Shown here: positions 9,390 to 20,198 of the stretch, piece after piece
How the letters are laid out: every line of letters begins with the position of its first letter
Position numbering within the stretch: the first letter of the stretch is position 1
Assembly: GCA_019155205.2 (NCBI GenBank)
Contig: JAHNZQ020000181.1
Span: 81,122-116,704 of the forward strand
DNA from: Gracilaria vermiculophylla
Taxonomy: Eukaryota; Rhodophyta; Florideophyceae; Gracilariales; Gracilariaceae
Reading direction: 5' to 3'
Length of the DNA stretch: 35,583 nucleotides
Made by a program: the position numbers and the translations under genes
The notes under the pieces: model-generated
Told to the model about the DNA's origin: nothing
What the model saw: only the letters and a program-made list of their open reading frames with translations
The model's database searches: none

Positions 9390-10560
9390 ATGTTCTTTTG
9401 GATTAATGTTTTCGTAACTAGCAACTAGCGGCCATAACTTGCATTCCGAGAACACAGACGCACCTTGTGAGTGGGAACCTCGCTGAGTTTCTAGAAATTA
9501 AAAAACTGCTTCAGAAGCTCGACGATTTCTAAAAATACTAATACTCTCAGGATGTTTTCACCACGCACATGGCTAGCAGACAGAATAAGGAGAAATTTAT
9601 TAAACATGCAGGTTTTAGTAGCGTCTAAATAATATGGCACGTCAAAATAACGCGGATTAAATTTGATAGGGGCTTAGGGTGAGAAAAACTCTGGCACTAA
9701 GTTTCCAACGAAATATTGAATTTTATTCAAGAACCAAAGGTTAAAAACGTTTTTGATATTTCTTTTAGATACAATTCTTCACTTTACCTTGACCTTCCTC
9801 ATTCTTTTTGCATGAGACAATATCTATTAGTGCAAATGAGATATAAAAACACTCTTTTTCTCTCCTTTAGCAGCATCCGGAACACACACATTTTGATTTC
9901 TTGTTGCCTCTGCACTAACTACTATGTCTTTTATGTAAAGCTTTTGTAATCATTCTATGTGTTTTTTCTTCTTCTAGTGGCTTGAAGTAAATGCAAGCCA
10001 GTGCCTGCAAAAATTGTTCTTTCAGGAATTATTTCATTTTCCGCATGACGTCTGTGAAAAAAAACCGGTGATTTCGCAATTATTATACATTTATTTATCA
10101 GCAAACTCACAATAAAATTGGTGTGGAATTCTAAAGATCCACCTTTCATTTCCTGCTTTATACAGGTTTCACGTATCCAGAATGCAAATTTTTCAATGTC
10201 AGCAATTGAATAAAAATGGCCACTCTTTTACATCTATTTTCTTCTCAAGATTCAGATCCTTTTGTGGGCATCTTTTACGCCGCTGGATCATTGGAAAGTT
10301 TTTGAAACATGCTTTATAAATCCCAGGAATTGCAACCTCAAATTCCTTTCTCTTAGAAATAGTTCCCTCCCGTCTCCATCTCTCCCTAACAATAGAAGTA
10401 TCTGGATTACTGGTACCAGAGGATGAAATAAAATACTTGCTGTCTCGATCCATCTAACTCAAGGCTATTATTTCACTATGAGTAACGTTTCCTTTTCAAA
10501 CCGTTGATATAAAATCGCCTCTGTTTCTTAAACTGTTGAAACACTGGGTCAAACGTTGAG
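9390..10560 (-). pseudogene. piggyBac transposase C-terminal fragment plus 3' non-coding end (PB-2)
   Basis: Minus-strand codons 10453-10199 read ISSSGTSNP, then ERWRREGTISKRKEFEV and DLNLEKKIDVKEW. The same segment occurs in PB-1 at 30523-30756 as LGTVNPGTPIVTEGWRRER and DLNLEKN. Weaker matching extends up to about 10560 (GDFIST) and down through a second piece at 10149-9955 containing FAGTGLHLLQ; PB-1 has ASTGLHLMQ. Non-coding similarity continues to about 9390. This is the part of piggyBac transposases after the last catalytic Asp, running to the tail before the Cys-rich end. Stops and frame changes separate the pieces, so it is non-functional. Assignment to piggyBac is from remembered family pattern plus the within-window match. 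Confidence 0.75.
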
Positions 10561-10604
10561 AACGTGAACGATCGTGACCGCCGGGATGAAAGTCAGCGTC
10601 TCGA

Positions 10605-10625
10605 TCAGGGCTTATATAGACTATC
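10605..10625 (-). promoter_or_regulatory. TATA-like box in the presumed 3' LTR of Gypsy-2
   Basis: On the minus strand the sequence reads GTCTATATAAGCCC (plus 10608-10621), a good TATA-box core, about 50 bp before the junction with PB-2. It would be the U3 promoter if this is the LTR. There is no partner LTR to confirm it. Confidence 0.3.
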
Positions 10626-11157
10626 GAACCTTCAAAAACAGGGTGAAGGAGAGGGTTTTCTATGTTGGCCCTCTAGTGAGTCCTCTATGAAAAGTCACAA
10701 AGACAGTTGTCCTAGGACGAGGGTAGGGGTCTATTCAGAAGAAACGTCTAGAAGGTTTGATCGTGTGTACGTGTCTAAAATTTCGAGAGGCGAGGTAACC
10801 GTATAGGAAAAAGATGAATTTCTCATCAATTAGGTCCATAACGTCATTTTCATATATTCGAAATAACTTGTGAAGTGTTTCAGCGTTCGTCTCCGGGAGA
10901 AAAGGTCCACAAAGATGAAGGAATGCGAAACAGACGGGGCACAAAGCTCAAGCTAGACGAATGTTCTCGGTCAGATCTTCGGTGATATCTTCGTACAAAG
11001 GAAGCGTTCGACGTCCTCTTAGGTAGATTTGTAGATAGAACTGCAGAGCAGAGTCGTTTTGAAGGTTAACTGTGGAGGAGTCTGAATTGTTGTTCTCCAT
11101 TGCTCAGATACGCTTGATGACCTGGCCCCAATAGAATCAGAGGTTGGGGTTCCTTTT
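10626..11157 (-). other. Post-pol region of Gypsy-2, probably 3' LTR
   Basis: About 530 bp between the chromodomain stop (11158-11160) and the TATA-like box. No protein-like frame is visible. By position it should include the polypurine tract and 3' LTR, but no TG...CA pair can be fixed without a second copy. Confidence 0.35.
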
Positions 11158-12602
11158 TTATTGACTGAGGAGGTCTTCACTGTTTGCAAGTTCGGGCTCC
11201 CTTAGCCAAGTACTCTCATGATCTGTATAGCCAAGCCATTTGACAAGAAATTCTTGATCACTTCTTTACATTCGATGATTATAATGGCTTCGACTTCAAA
11301 TTCTTTTGTACCATCAAAGAGTCTTATTGGCGTTGGATTAGTCATGATGTTTTTAACATATGAGTCCGTAGGATGTCTTTTCAAAAGTTGGCTGTGGAAT
11401 ACATCATGTATTCGTCGTTTCGTCATTACACTTCGAAAGTCGAGCGTAAAGGTAATGGGGCTAACTTGTTCGACTTTTTTGAATGGTCCATAGTACTTCA
11501 TTCCAAGTTTTGTTTTTGGTCCTGTCTCATCCATGTTGAGGTTTTTGGTCGACCACATCACCATTTCTCCCACTTTCAAGTCGTAAGGCGTTCTTTTCCT
11601 GTTGTATTAGCTCTCTGAGTACTCGTCACTTTGGATGACCTGGCGTCGTGCAGTTCTTGATGCGTCAACAACATTTGTCAGAAAATCGGATGCCGCTTGA
11701 TTATCGGAAGTAACGACTTATAGAGGTGCGATTCTTGGTTCTTTTCCATAAGTTAAAAAGAATGGTGTAAAAGTTGTGGAGGCGCGAACGGATAAATTGT
11801 AAGCAACTTCAAATTCTCCCAAGTGTTCATCCCAGTCATTTTGTTTATGGAAGACAAAACATCTAATGATCTCTTCAATAATCTTATTCACCACTTGTGT
11901 TTGTTCATTATTTAGGGGATGGTGTGCAGACGAAGATCGCAAAGTTGTATTCAGAACTCGAAATAGTTCTTTCCAGAACCTACTCATGAATATGGAGTCT
12001 CGATCTGAGATTATCACATCTGACAATCCATGGTGACGGTAAACGTTTTGTATGAAGAGTTTTGCCGTTCCCATAGCTGTGACACTTTTTGCCGTTGGTA
12101 TGATGCGAATGAATTTTGAAAAGTGATCGACGACTACGTACAACGCGCTGTTCCCATTTGCTGTCTTTGGAAACGAGGATATAAAATCCATTGTTGTTTG
12201 TGAACATTTTTTGCTGTGGCAGTTCTAAACGTTAGAGGTAGCCTTGGGGTTTTTGTGTCTTTGACTTTGTTTCTTGACATTGTTGACAAGTTTTAGTGTA
12301 AAAAAGACGTCCTTCCTCATATTTTTCTAGAAATAAGACTTCCTTACTCCGCTGAAATTTTTTTTGTAAGCCATATATCCGGCAATTGGCATGTCGTGGT
12401 CTTCTTTTAGAATATTTTTTCTAATTTTCCGTGCTTGTATAAAAAGTTTGGCTTCTCGGAATAATGAGTCTGGGACTCTGGAAAATGAGTTTGCAGGTTT
12501 TCGGTATAAAAAATGCAAAAAACGTTCATCTTTTTCATATCCATTTATGAATGCGCGTAAATCTTTTTTGGGTAGGTTGTTAAGAAATGAAATAGAATTC
12601 AA
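11158..12602 (-). pseudogene. pol: Gypsy-2 integrase and chromodomain
   Basis: The zinc-binding region lies at about 12460-12270 (EDHDMPIAGYMAYKK, then TCQQCQETKS). The second His of the HHCC pattern is Tyr (AGYM). The core reads MDFISSFPK (first catalytic Asp, near 12188), then DVIISDRDSIFMSRFW with the second Asp intact, then HHPLNNEQTQVVNK, where CAA (Gln, 11895-11897) replaces the catalytic Glu. The GPY/F module follows (MKYYGPFKKVEQV, ORF 11579-11202). A frameshift at about 11202-11250 leads into the chromodomain, which reads FLVKWLGYTDHESTWLREPE and ends at TAA 11158-11160. Length and order are normal for a chromovirus integrase. The altered Glu and several stops make it inactive. Confidence 0.88.
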
Positions 12603-12639
12603 TGGTCAGGTTCTTTACAAAGGCTTCTTGAAGTAAGAC

Positions 12640-13481
12640 GTGATTACTAGCCTGTATGTCTTCAGCATGCCTAGGATACTTTGATATAGCCTTAGCTACG
12701 TTGTTGGACTTAGCATAAATTGGCAGGAACCTGAAACTGAACTCTATAATTTTCTCTATCCATCGAATTCGATGTTGAGAAAAATTTGGTTGAGTTTCTG
12801 GTATTTCAAAGGAAAATTATCTGTGCATATCTTGAATGACCGAGCATGGAGGAATACTCACCAAACTCTTAAGGCATCGACTACACCAAGAAGTTCGCTT
12901 TCGTGAGCAGCATAGTTTTGATCTGCAGGATTTAATGTTCTGGAGTGAAAGGCGACAAGTCTCGCGATCGAAGTTTAAACGTGTTCCATAACGGCTCCAA
13001 GAGCGCACTGAAAGACGTCAGTGGTAACCCTGATTGGAAGACTTGGGTCGAAATGGTAAAGGATAGGTGTACTACTTATAACAAATGTGATATTTTGAAA
13101 AACCGAGTTCTGCTCCCTCTCCCACTGAAAGTGGTTCTTTCCACAGAGAACAGTGAGAGGTTTAGATATTCCAAAGCAGTTTTTGATAAATCTTCTATAG
13201 TAAATCACCAAACCGAGGAAAGCCTGAACATCGGCTTTAGATTTTGGCGTTTCCCAGTTAGTAGTAGCCTTAATCTATTGTTCCTCGACAGATACTCCTT
13301 CGGCGCTGACCATATGTCTCAAAGATTCGGCTTTATTTCGTAAGAATTTACACTTTGAAAACTTTGCATACAGCTTGCGTTAGCGGAGCCGGTCGATGAT
13401 GAGTCTAACATGCCGAATGTTTCCCGCCGTATTTTTGCTGTAAATTAGGATGTCGTCAAGATCAACAAAAACGAATTTTTC
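12640..13481 (-). pseudogene. pol: Gypsy-2 reverse transcriptase (C-terminal half) and RNase H
   Basis: After a TGA at 13482-13484 the same frame reads FVFVDLDDILIYS. The two catalytic Asp are intact (13452-13457), but the first residue of the YxDD box is Asp (13461-13463). RT thumb and connection follow: FLGLVIYYRRFIKNCFGI (about 13220-13170) and ITFVISSTPILYHFDPSLP. RNase H shows RVTTDVFQCALGAVMEHV with the first Asp, then after a stop FHSRTLNPADQNYAAHESELLG with the Glu, then ICTDNFPLKY. The last catalytic position reads VAKALSRYP, with Lys where Asp is usual. At least four internal stops are present. Confidence 0.85.
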
Positions 13482-13886
13482 TCAGTAATCTTTCAACACA
13501 TTGTTCATATGGCTGATGAAACATGCTGGTGCATTGGTCACTCCAAAGGGTAGTATAAGAAATTCAAAGTGATCGTCCAGAGCGATCGGGATGGCGTTCT
13601 CCTCAGAGGTGCCTTCGAGGTAATTGCGAACATGAGTCACCCAACCGTCGATATTTTGCTTACCGGTGAACGTAGGTGGCTTGTTGATCTTTGGAACGGA
13701 GGCGGTGGCACCGGAAATGGCCAGGACAGGCAAAGAGGTCCCCAGTGCGGATATCTTGGTTTGAGCCTCCGGCTCCAAATTTTCCATTTTTCCCCTGGTT
13801 TCATTTAACGCGCTGGCCATATTTTGCATTATTTGGTTTGCGCGGACTTGCGAAGGTGTGCTTGGAATGCTAGCATTGGTTGCCAC
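13482..13886 (-). pseudogene. Gypsy-2 gag N-terminus fused in frame to mid-RT by deletion
   Basis: The 134-codon open frame begins with a Gag-type N-terminus: a helical segment, then INKPPTFTGKQNIDGWVTH and LEGTSEENAIPIA, the start of a gypsy capsid domain. It changes without a stop into RT motif LPFGVTNAPACF, which normally lies about 2 kb further on. The junction is at about 13566-13580 (ALDD/HFEF). So the rest of capsid, the nucleocapsid, the whole protease and the first third of RT are gone, and the deletion kept the frame. A functional product is unlikely. Confidence 0.8.
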
Positions 13887-13964
13887 GGCGCGTGAAGCTT
13901 TGAATTAAAAACCTGGAAAATGGCCCCAAATGAGGGTTACACCCGATAGTCACACCAAAAAATT

Positions 13965-14203
13965 GTAGTTCTCTGAGGATTTTGGGACGATGCAATGCTT
14001 CAGGGATGTCGTTGATGGCTGTGAGAGATTTTATAGTTACAAAAAACCCTTGGCTGTTGCGGAAGCAGTTTAGCGCGGCCGGAATCGACAACACGATAAG
14101 AGTATCAGAACGAAAGAAGGGAAACTTTTTAGTATTTTGACATTATTACAAAGTAATTAACTTTGACCTTAGATGAGGTCGCTGGTCAGATAGTCACAAG
14201 ACA
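13965..14203 (-). repeat. PB-2 5' terminal region with terminal inverted repeat
   Basis: On the minus strand this reads CTTGTGACTATCTGACCAGC (from 14203), GACCTCATCTAAGGTC, then GTTAATTACTTTGTAATAATG. It matches the left end of PB-1, where GTGTCTATCTGACCGG, GACCTCATATGAGGTC and TTAATTACTTTGTAATTATG occur in the same order. PB-2 has one copy of the palindromic box and PB-1 has two. Similarity carries on to about 13965 and stops at the Gypsy-2 junction. Confidence 0.75.
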
Positions 14204-14529
14204 GTTCCCAGATGCCATTGAAATTTCAAACACATTGCTAAAACACTTGCACTTTAGTGACAAGTGTCACTGCAATCGAGGAATGTCCGCTTTTTTGAAT
14301 GTGAGGACTGTCGTAGAATGTATTTAATGGAGTTCGTAAGCAATCACGTTGTGAGACAAGAATGGCACGCAAAAGAATTCTTGAAGTACCAATTCAACGT
14401 GAATGTCCACCTGGCATCTAACTGAAGTGCAACGCCCGCTAGGCGGCTTTTTTTGGCACTTCGTCTTTTTCCGGAAGTCCCAGTTAGTTCCTTGTTTATG
14501 ACTAGGAATACCCGGCAGGGCCGGTGAGG
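14204..14529. other. Unassigned stretch between PB-2 and the assembly gap
   Basis: No coding region, repeat partner or RNA gene is visible in these ~325 bp. Confidence 0.5.
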
Positions 14530-15060
14530 GTGATGCACACGTGGCAACCGGCTGGTCGAAATGCGCTGTGGCAAGNNNNNNNNNNNNNNNNNNNNNNNNN
14601 NNNNNNNNNNNNNNNNNNNNNNNNNNNNNNNNNNNNNNNNNNNNNNNNNNNNNNNNNNNNNNNNNNNNNNNNNNNGCTTCGTCCTGTATAGGGATCCTTC
14701 CGGCCTCGCCGATCACGACCCGAGTCCCTCTCGCGACTCGCCTTCATTCCCCTTATTTCTTTTCCCTTTTTTCCTCTTTGGGGAGCTCCCGCTATCCGCG
14801 GCGCACACCGGCTCCTGACGTGTGTGCGCCACCGCGTGGACGCACCCCCCCTGCCTTGGGACATTACACCGTGTGGACGGATCCTTCTTGGTTCACCATC
14901 TACCTTCCGCCGCTTGTCGTGACGGGTGACCTCGGCCCTACAACCCGACTTAGTCGTGTCATCCTCGGAAGGGCTCTTTCGCTGTGCTACCCTCGCGAGA
15001 GGAAGATCCCGAGCGTCTTCGGAGTGTTTTCCTGCTTGCAGGCATTGCACTACACTAACA
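14530..15060 (+). repeat. Possible LTR containing the assembly gap
   Basis: TGATGCACACGTGGCAACC at 14530 and CACTACACTAACA ending near 15060 resemble LTR ends (TG...CA). Composition between them is higher in GC than the surroundings. No second copy or target duplication is present in the window, and 100 bases are unknown, so this is tentative. The open frames here on both strands run through the N block and should not be taken as genes. Confidence 0.25.
14576..14675. other. Assembly gap, 100 N
   Basis: Exactly 100 unknown bases, the conventional size for a scaffold gap of unknown length. The true distance between the flanks is not known. Confidence 0.99.
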
Positions 15061-18000
15061 AAATGATGAACTGGTGAAAAATCTCCTGAAATCAAGGATC
15101 ATGCGGTATCACAGTCGTACTGGGGCAAATCTGCTGGGTATTTAAGACCATGCGCTAGAGAGGCATTAGTAATTTACCGGAAATGAAATTTCTGCCTTTG
15201 ATGCGTCATTTCCATCGAATGAACTTGAAGAGAGTGGAATGAAATGAGAACGTCTAGTGACGTATTGCGTTCATTGGTTTATGGAATGATACACCCATGC
15301 TTGGGGAAGAAAAAAACTTTAAGCCTCTCACCGTCACTCTAGGAGTGCTAATGCAAAGACCCTCACAAAAAATTGAAATTGAGAAGAAGGGACATCGACG
15401 AAACCCTTTATTCGAAAGCGGAAGATAACCCTCACGGAGAACGTTCTGGTTATGAATCGGCACGCCGAATGGACGCTACCCATCCTGAGGAAGCCACCTA
15501 TTGTAAAAAAGGTGCCATATAAAAGGGAAAAATTCGAGGATTACAACGCCTGGACGAGAGAAGGAAAAAAATGAAGATTGAAGAAAAACGTTAAGAATAT
15601 CATTGTGTACTGGAAATACGTTATCTGCAGTGAAACCGAACCCACGATCATCAAGAGAATGTAAGTTGATATTCCATGCAAAAACAGACATCTAAGTGAA
15701 TCGGTTTGGTCTGATGGGATGCGCAAGCGCGTCCAGCACTAGTTCGGCAGGAATTCAGTGCCCTAAACAGGCAAACACAACATCTAAACTCGAACCTTTT
15801 GCACCAATTGGAACCCTAATACACACATCTTTGAAGCACAATTGTACAACATTTCCCATTAGTTAACCCCTTAAATAACCTCCGGCTGAGTCGGCAGGAG
15901 AGGCGCCCAACCTGAACGATACTGTCACGGAATTCAGGTCACACCCGGCTCTTCTGGTCCCTCGGGAACCTAACTGCAGAGCGTGTTCTACCTCCCTTCA
16001 GGACAATGGCGACCGAAGCTGGCAGTCCTATGGCTCCCTTGTTGAATTGGACTTTAACAGCCGGCGAGGTGCCTTGCATCTCGGACTTGTGCCATGATTC
16101 TATCAAACCAATATGTGAGATGCTAATATCTTGTACCGATAAAAGGGCCGGCTGGTGAACGATCCTGGGGATCTTCACTCATTTGCGGTTTCACTATCGG
16201 ACTTAGGAGCCCAAATAACCCTATTGACGCATCATTTCCGATATGGTCAGAGAGAGATCGTGGCAACGATGCAAACTTTCTTGGTTTGACTTCCGTATCA
16301 ATGGCAAGGCCGGGCATACTTTGAGATTATGATCCCGTCAGAATATTAATTACACGTAGAATACTACCGCAAACGCAGAGAGAATAAATACTATGACCGC
16401 CAGGCGACGTTGAAAATCCTTAAATCGCGCAGTTTTCCTATTTATAGGCAGGAGGATTTTCTCGGGCGTCTGCAATCCTTCGTGCCGCCGTTTTTTATCT
16501 TTTCTGGTCTTACCGGTTAAACTTTTTTCAGAAATTTATCCGTTTTCAACGACTTGCACGCTCCCAAATAGAATTCGTTGACCTGGATCAGAATTGGGAG
16601 GTGGAGCGTATTGCCTCTGTCCACCCAAAACGCCGTTAAGTGGCACTTCCTCCCTGATGGAGGTATACGGAGGCCTGCTGGGGTGGCTATACTAAACGTT
16701 TTACGGTTCTAACCTACCTAGATCCCGAAATGGTTTATGACCTGCAAGCATGGATGTGGTGAGTCATTGTAACCCAGTGAGCGGGCCTCTCTGCGGCTTA
16801 TCTCCTCCCAAAGGCTTACAACCAGCACAGACTGATGTATATCCAGCGGCGGGTGAGAGGTCGCAATTCGAAGTCTGGACATGGTTGGCCCCGCTGAGGG
16901 TGTGGCCAACTGCGAAAAAGTCGCAACCATTATCGATTACATCGATGTCGTCCACTGGTTCGAGATACCGCTGGAACAGAAGGGACGCCATGATGGCGGG
17001 GGTGGCAGAACCTGCCTGAGACTAGGAAGAAGCAATGATGGAGTGAATTATTTCATTTAATTCTTCGTTTCCAATGTTCGAGAGATAAACAATGAGGATA
17101 CTGAGGAGTACCTGTATCATTCGACAATCCTGTCGCGGTGACTCCCCCTCGTGGGAGCAGTGTCCCTGGTACGAGTGCAGGAAATGGAGAGATGGACGTG
17201 AACTTTCTCCAGGGCATTGGCTGTAGCGGGAATGTCACACCGGGTGCCCACTCAACTATATAAGAACTGCTGGCAAAATGCCTCAGTCGGACTCTTCCGT
17301 CGAGTTAGACTCCGGGAAAGCCTGCGCATCCTTTTCATTCACCTGCTGAGGCTCCTCATAAATAACTGTGAATTTTTTGTTTAAGGTTCTACGTCCAGTG
17401 CTTTATCTTCCCTCGAAAAGTAGTTTCGTGAACATGGTGGTGACGGAAACGACGATTATGGCTTTGCTTTATACCACAGCGTAGCTAAATATGTACGCCA
17501 TCTTGGATGGGAAAAAATTGTCTGCGCCGTAAAATCTTCACCTAGTAGCAAGCTGGACAAAACCCATCCATGAGATGCTTCGAAAAAGAGTGGTGTGGGA
17601 GGCCTTGGCGCGGGGCTGTGCGCCTGTGTCGCCTGTTAAATTCTTGGTGAGCCTTTGGGTTAGCTTGATTGACACAGCGTTGCTGGAGTTGGAATTCCCG
17701 CGTTAAGGGGATAGCAAAACACTTGGGAAGATGAGGGAAGTACAACAGGCTCATCCGTATCATGAGACGCATGGTACCCGTAACAGTGCATGCACTACAA
17801 CAGCTTCCCGTTCTCTTTGACCGAGTGCCCGACGCTTCGATAGACTAAATATTATTTTATATATAGGTTTCACGGCCTTTCTGAGAAATGGTACTTCCCT
17901 TCCTTACTGTACTTTAGCTTCCCGCATCGGGCTCTCTCAATCTCAAAACCTTGAATTACGCCTTCCAGTGTGTCGATTCCAGTGCCAGGTGACAGGTGTT

Positions 18001-18480
18001 CCGCTCAAACGAAGGCGCTCCAGCCTTGAGTGCCTGTGCTTCCACTTCTTTGGCGGTGAGGTGTCCCGGCGCTTGTGGCTGAACCGTTAATGCACATGAT
18101 TCCTCAGATGAGTGGACAGCAGTGGACGAACAATCCGCCTCTATGGATGGCAAAGAGTAGCATACGTGGCAGGATGACCATGTCTCGCTTCCAGAACTCT
18201 CTTGCTTGACCGCAGCACAATGTGTTCTCGTGCAATTCGCGCTATATGGCCCTGCGCTGATATGATTCGAGAAAACGACTTATTCAGGCACCGCAGTTCC
18301 ATTTCTAGTGTGTGTCTACTCAAAATCTGCCGACATATGGTGCCGCGCGTTTTGTAACAAACTGGCGAGAGCCTTGCCGCGCGCCCGTGATTGCGGTAAT
18401 GTCTGGTAGGAATCTCCCGTTCTCTGGTACGCTTGTGCTTGTCTCCTAGTGAGTGTGGTATTCATTAGCCTAGAGATGCC
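15061..18480. other. 3.4 kb without a recognised gene
   Basis: Only short open frames on both strands; none shows a family motif I know. Short protein-like stretches exist on the minus strand at 16317-15939 and 16991-16764, but without recognisable residues. TATA-like boxes occur at 17257-17264 (TATATAAG, plus) and around 15138 (TATTTAAG). The segment around 17100-17360 has some look of a retrotransposon LTR (TATA box, then CTCATAAATAACTG about 90 bp on), but no partner copy is present. It may be old gag or LTR material of Gypsy-3, which would end in this direction. Confidence 0.4.
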
Positions 18481-18562
18481 TTTTTTTCTGACTTAGTATG
18501 GTGTGCGGTCATTGGAATGGGCGTGCAGCGTCTCACACGTCTGATTTCTCCGAGAAGTTGTT

Positions 18563-18900
18563 TTACGCAGCAGTGAGTTCAGGACGCCCATCTGCAGTGG
18601 GATTTGGTTTTTCTGTCCTGGACGTAGGCACTTCCGGCGTTGGGGCCAAAATCGACGGCGTAAGGACCTCATCGTCCTGTGTGTTACAGAGTGCGTTCCG
18701 TTGCAACTGCGGATGATCAGCCTCATCCAGGGTGTGATTAAAACTGTTTTTCCTTACACCAGACGGAGCGATGGCAGACAAATAGTTCATCTCGTGGCAG
18801 TTATATATTCCAAATTGATCCGGAAGAATATATCCTTGGCCAGTAAAACCAGAGCCATTTGACAAAGTAGATGGATCTTCCGATATGTATAGGAGATCAG
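18563..18900 (-). pseudogene. Gypsy-3 C-terminal extension after integrase
   Basis: The minus-strand frame reads LLYISEDPSTLSNGSGFTG, then GYILPDQFGIYNCHEMNYL, then a Pro/Thr-rich tail (APTPEVPTSRTEKPNP). It follows the GPY/F-like block at normal spacing for sequence downstream of a gypsy integrase. I cannot see a chromodomain. No function is assigned. Confidence 0.45.
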
Positions 18901-18999
18901 GGAATCCCAGCGAAGGGGTATGGCAAGACGGCTGGTTGCCTTTTTACCGTTGTTACGGAAGTGGCTGAGGAGTAAACGTCTGTTGGGCTTCACTGACTT

Positions 19000-19600
19000 G
19001 GGTGGCGAAGGAAAAGCTCAGATAAGAGAGAAAAAGCACGATATTTTGTTTGCTGAACAAACGTTCGTGTTTGTCATTCATGGCGACCATGAGTGTATGG
19101 ATTGCAACTGAGAGGACCGTCAACGGTCCCAAGACTCTAGGAAAGAGCTTATAACGCTTCTCTTGTTTGAGGTTGCAGTATGCTTTCCGTACGAAAACGA
19201 GCGTACCGACCGCAATTGGCGGGGTGCAATCACGCCGTAAACGGGCATCACAGTCCGATGCATACGTGGCTGTTTCACACCCCTTAGACTACCGCGCAGC
19301 TGGTATAAAAAATACGAGTCAAGATCTCCCCTTTTTGCGAATACATTTCACCGAGAAGAAGGTACCAAGTGCAGCTTGCTGTTCCAGAGCCACTGGAGGT
19401 TGGGGTTGCGATAGCACACGCTGGAATAGTGACACCACAGTACTTCGGTACACTTTTGTGCTATAATAGAATGTGAGCGTGACCGTGTTCGTGTTCAATG
19501 TGCTTGGGTGATTAGCGAAGTAAGAATGGAGAGAAGCTAGAAAACGCCGTTTGATATCTTCCATTTGCCCATTAAATTGAGGGTGTTAGATAGTCGTATT
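19000..19600 (-). pseudogene. pol: Gypsy-3 integrase core end and GPY/F module
   Basis: Reading down from 19600 the minus strand gives HPQFNGQMEDIKRRFLASL, the family's HPQTNGQxE motif with the catalytic Glu present (Glu of MED). SYFANHPSTLNTNTVTLTF and VLSQPQPPVALEQQA follow, typical of the core's end helix and the start of the C-terminal domain. A further block at about 19270-19000 reads DARLRRDCTPPIAVGTLVF, then KQEKRYKLFPRVLGPLTVL, equivalent to the KLAPTTSGPFYVL module of Gypsy-1. The earlier catalytic Asp residues and the zinc finger are not visible upstream of 19600, where unrelated-looking sequence begins. Confidence 0.8.
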
Positions 19601-19604
19601 TTGA

Positions 19605-19740
19605 GAGCTCAAATAGTGAACTTTGCGCCCTATATCACAAGAGAATATAGCGAATAGTGCTCATCTGTTTTCCAACAGGTTATGGGCCAAGCAAAACGCC
19701 ACGACCCTGGGTTCAATTCCCAGACGTGACCTGAGCCTGA
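19605..19740 (+). repeat. Possible tRNA-derived (SINE-like) relic
   Basis: CTGGGTTCAATTCCCAG (19708-19724 region) forms a 5-bp stem with a 7-base loop and contains a perfect RNA polymerase III B box (GGTTCAATTCC). About 60 bp upstream, TATAGCGAATAGTG is an imperfect A box. A ~55-bp stretch around it (GCGCCCTATATCACAAGAGA onward) recurs at about 20609-20665, where the A box is better (TAGCGCATTTGG). Cloverleaf arms do not fit a working tRNA, so I do not call a tRNA gene. Confidence 0.3.
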
Positions 19741-20198
19741 GAAATAGTATCGATGTAGAGCTGTAGTCAAAATTGTGTAATGTATGCGTAAGGTCTCATT
19801 CTGTAAGAAAATAAAAGAGGAGGAGGCGTGTTGATAGTTCAAATAAAGGTGGATTATTGTGAGTTGCGAACCCTTCCGGTGGGTTTTCAGCAACGTCAGT
19901 TTCAACGTCAGATTCAATTTTTCTGACTTGCAATTAAAGACTTCCGGCTACCCAATGTTGTTAAAACGGAGAAAAGTTGATAGAGGTTTCACGAAAACCC
20001 TTTTTTTGGGTGTTTTATGAATGTTATTGGCAAACCTTTAAATTTGAGGGGTTAGAGGAAACTTTTCTGGTCGAGAATAATGGCAGAATTGCATTATTTG
20101 AAAAAAGAATACCTTCCCATACACACGAAAAAACTGGGCTTTGCCTAGTTGTTTTCATATACCATTGGCGAAACATGCCTCATAAGGTGCTCCCAGCG

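Larger units (their letters stand above)
10561..13964 (-). mobile_element. Gypsy-2: Ty3/gypsy chromovirus, minus strand, deleted and lying inside PB-2
   Basis: From high to low coordinates: gag N-terminus fused to RT (13886-13482), RT and RNase H (13481-12640), integrase zinc finger and core (12602-11718), GPY/F module (11579-11202) and chromodomain (about 11270-11158). Nearly all of it lies in one minus-strand frame, with isolated stops and one shift before the chromodomain. Only ~78 bp separate the gag ATG from PB-2 sequence, so there is no 5' LTR. A 3' LTR cannot be proved without a second copy. The sequence 11150-10561 beyond the chromodomain should hold it. Confidence 0.8.
9390..14203 (-). 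mobile_element. PB-2: piggyBac-like element, minus strand, interior replaced by Gypsy-2
   Basis: Two separated blocks on the minus strand match the ends of PB-1 (28831-31714). The 5' block, 14203 down to about 13965, matches about 28845-29100: shared ACTATCTGACC then TTAATTACTTTGTAAT near the end, and GCATCG...ATCCTC further in. The 3' block, about 10560 down to 9390, matches about 30380-31580: shared transposase C-terminus and ATTTAATCC-GTTATTTTGAC-TG. The corresponding middle of PB-1 (about 29100-30400) is missing here, and Gypsy-2 occupies the place. The right terminal repeat is not seen, because the match ends at about 9390, just outside the GC-rich island. Confidence 0.75.

Noticed and set aside
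14502..15095. Long ORFs on both strands across the N block
   Set aside because: They exist only because N codons do not read as stops. The real parts are short and without motifs.
19680..19733. Functional tRNA gene
   Set aside because: A T-arm and B box are present, but the D and anticodon arms do not fit the available length.
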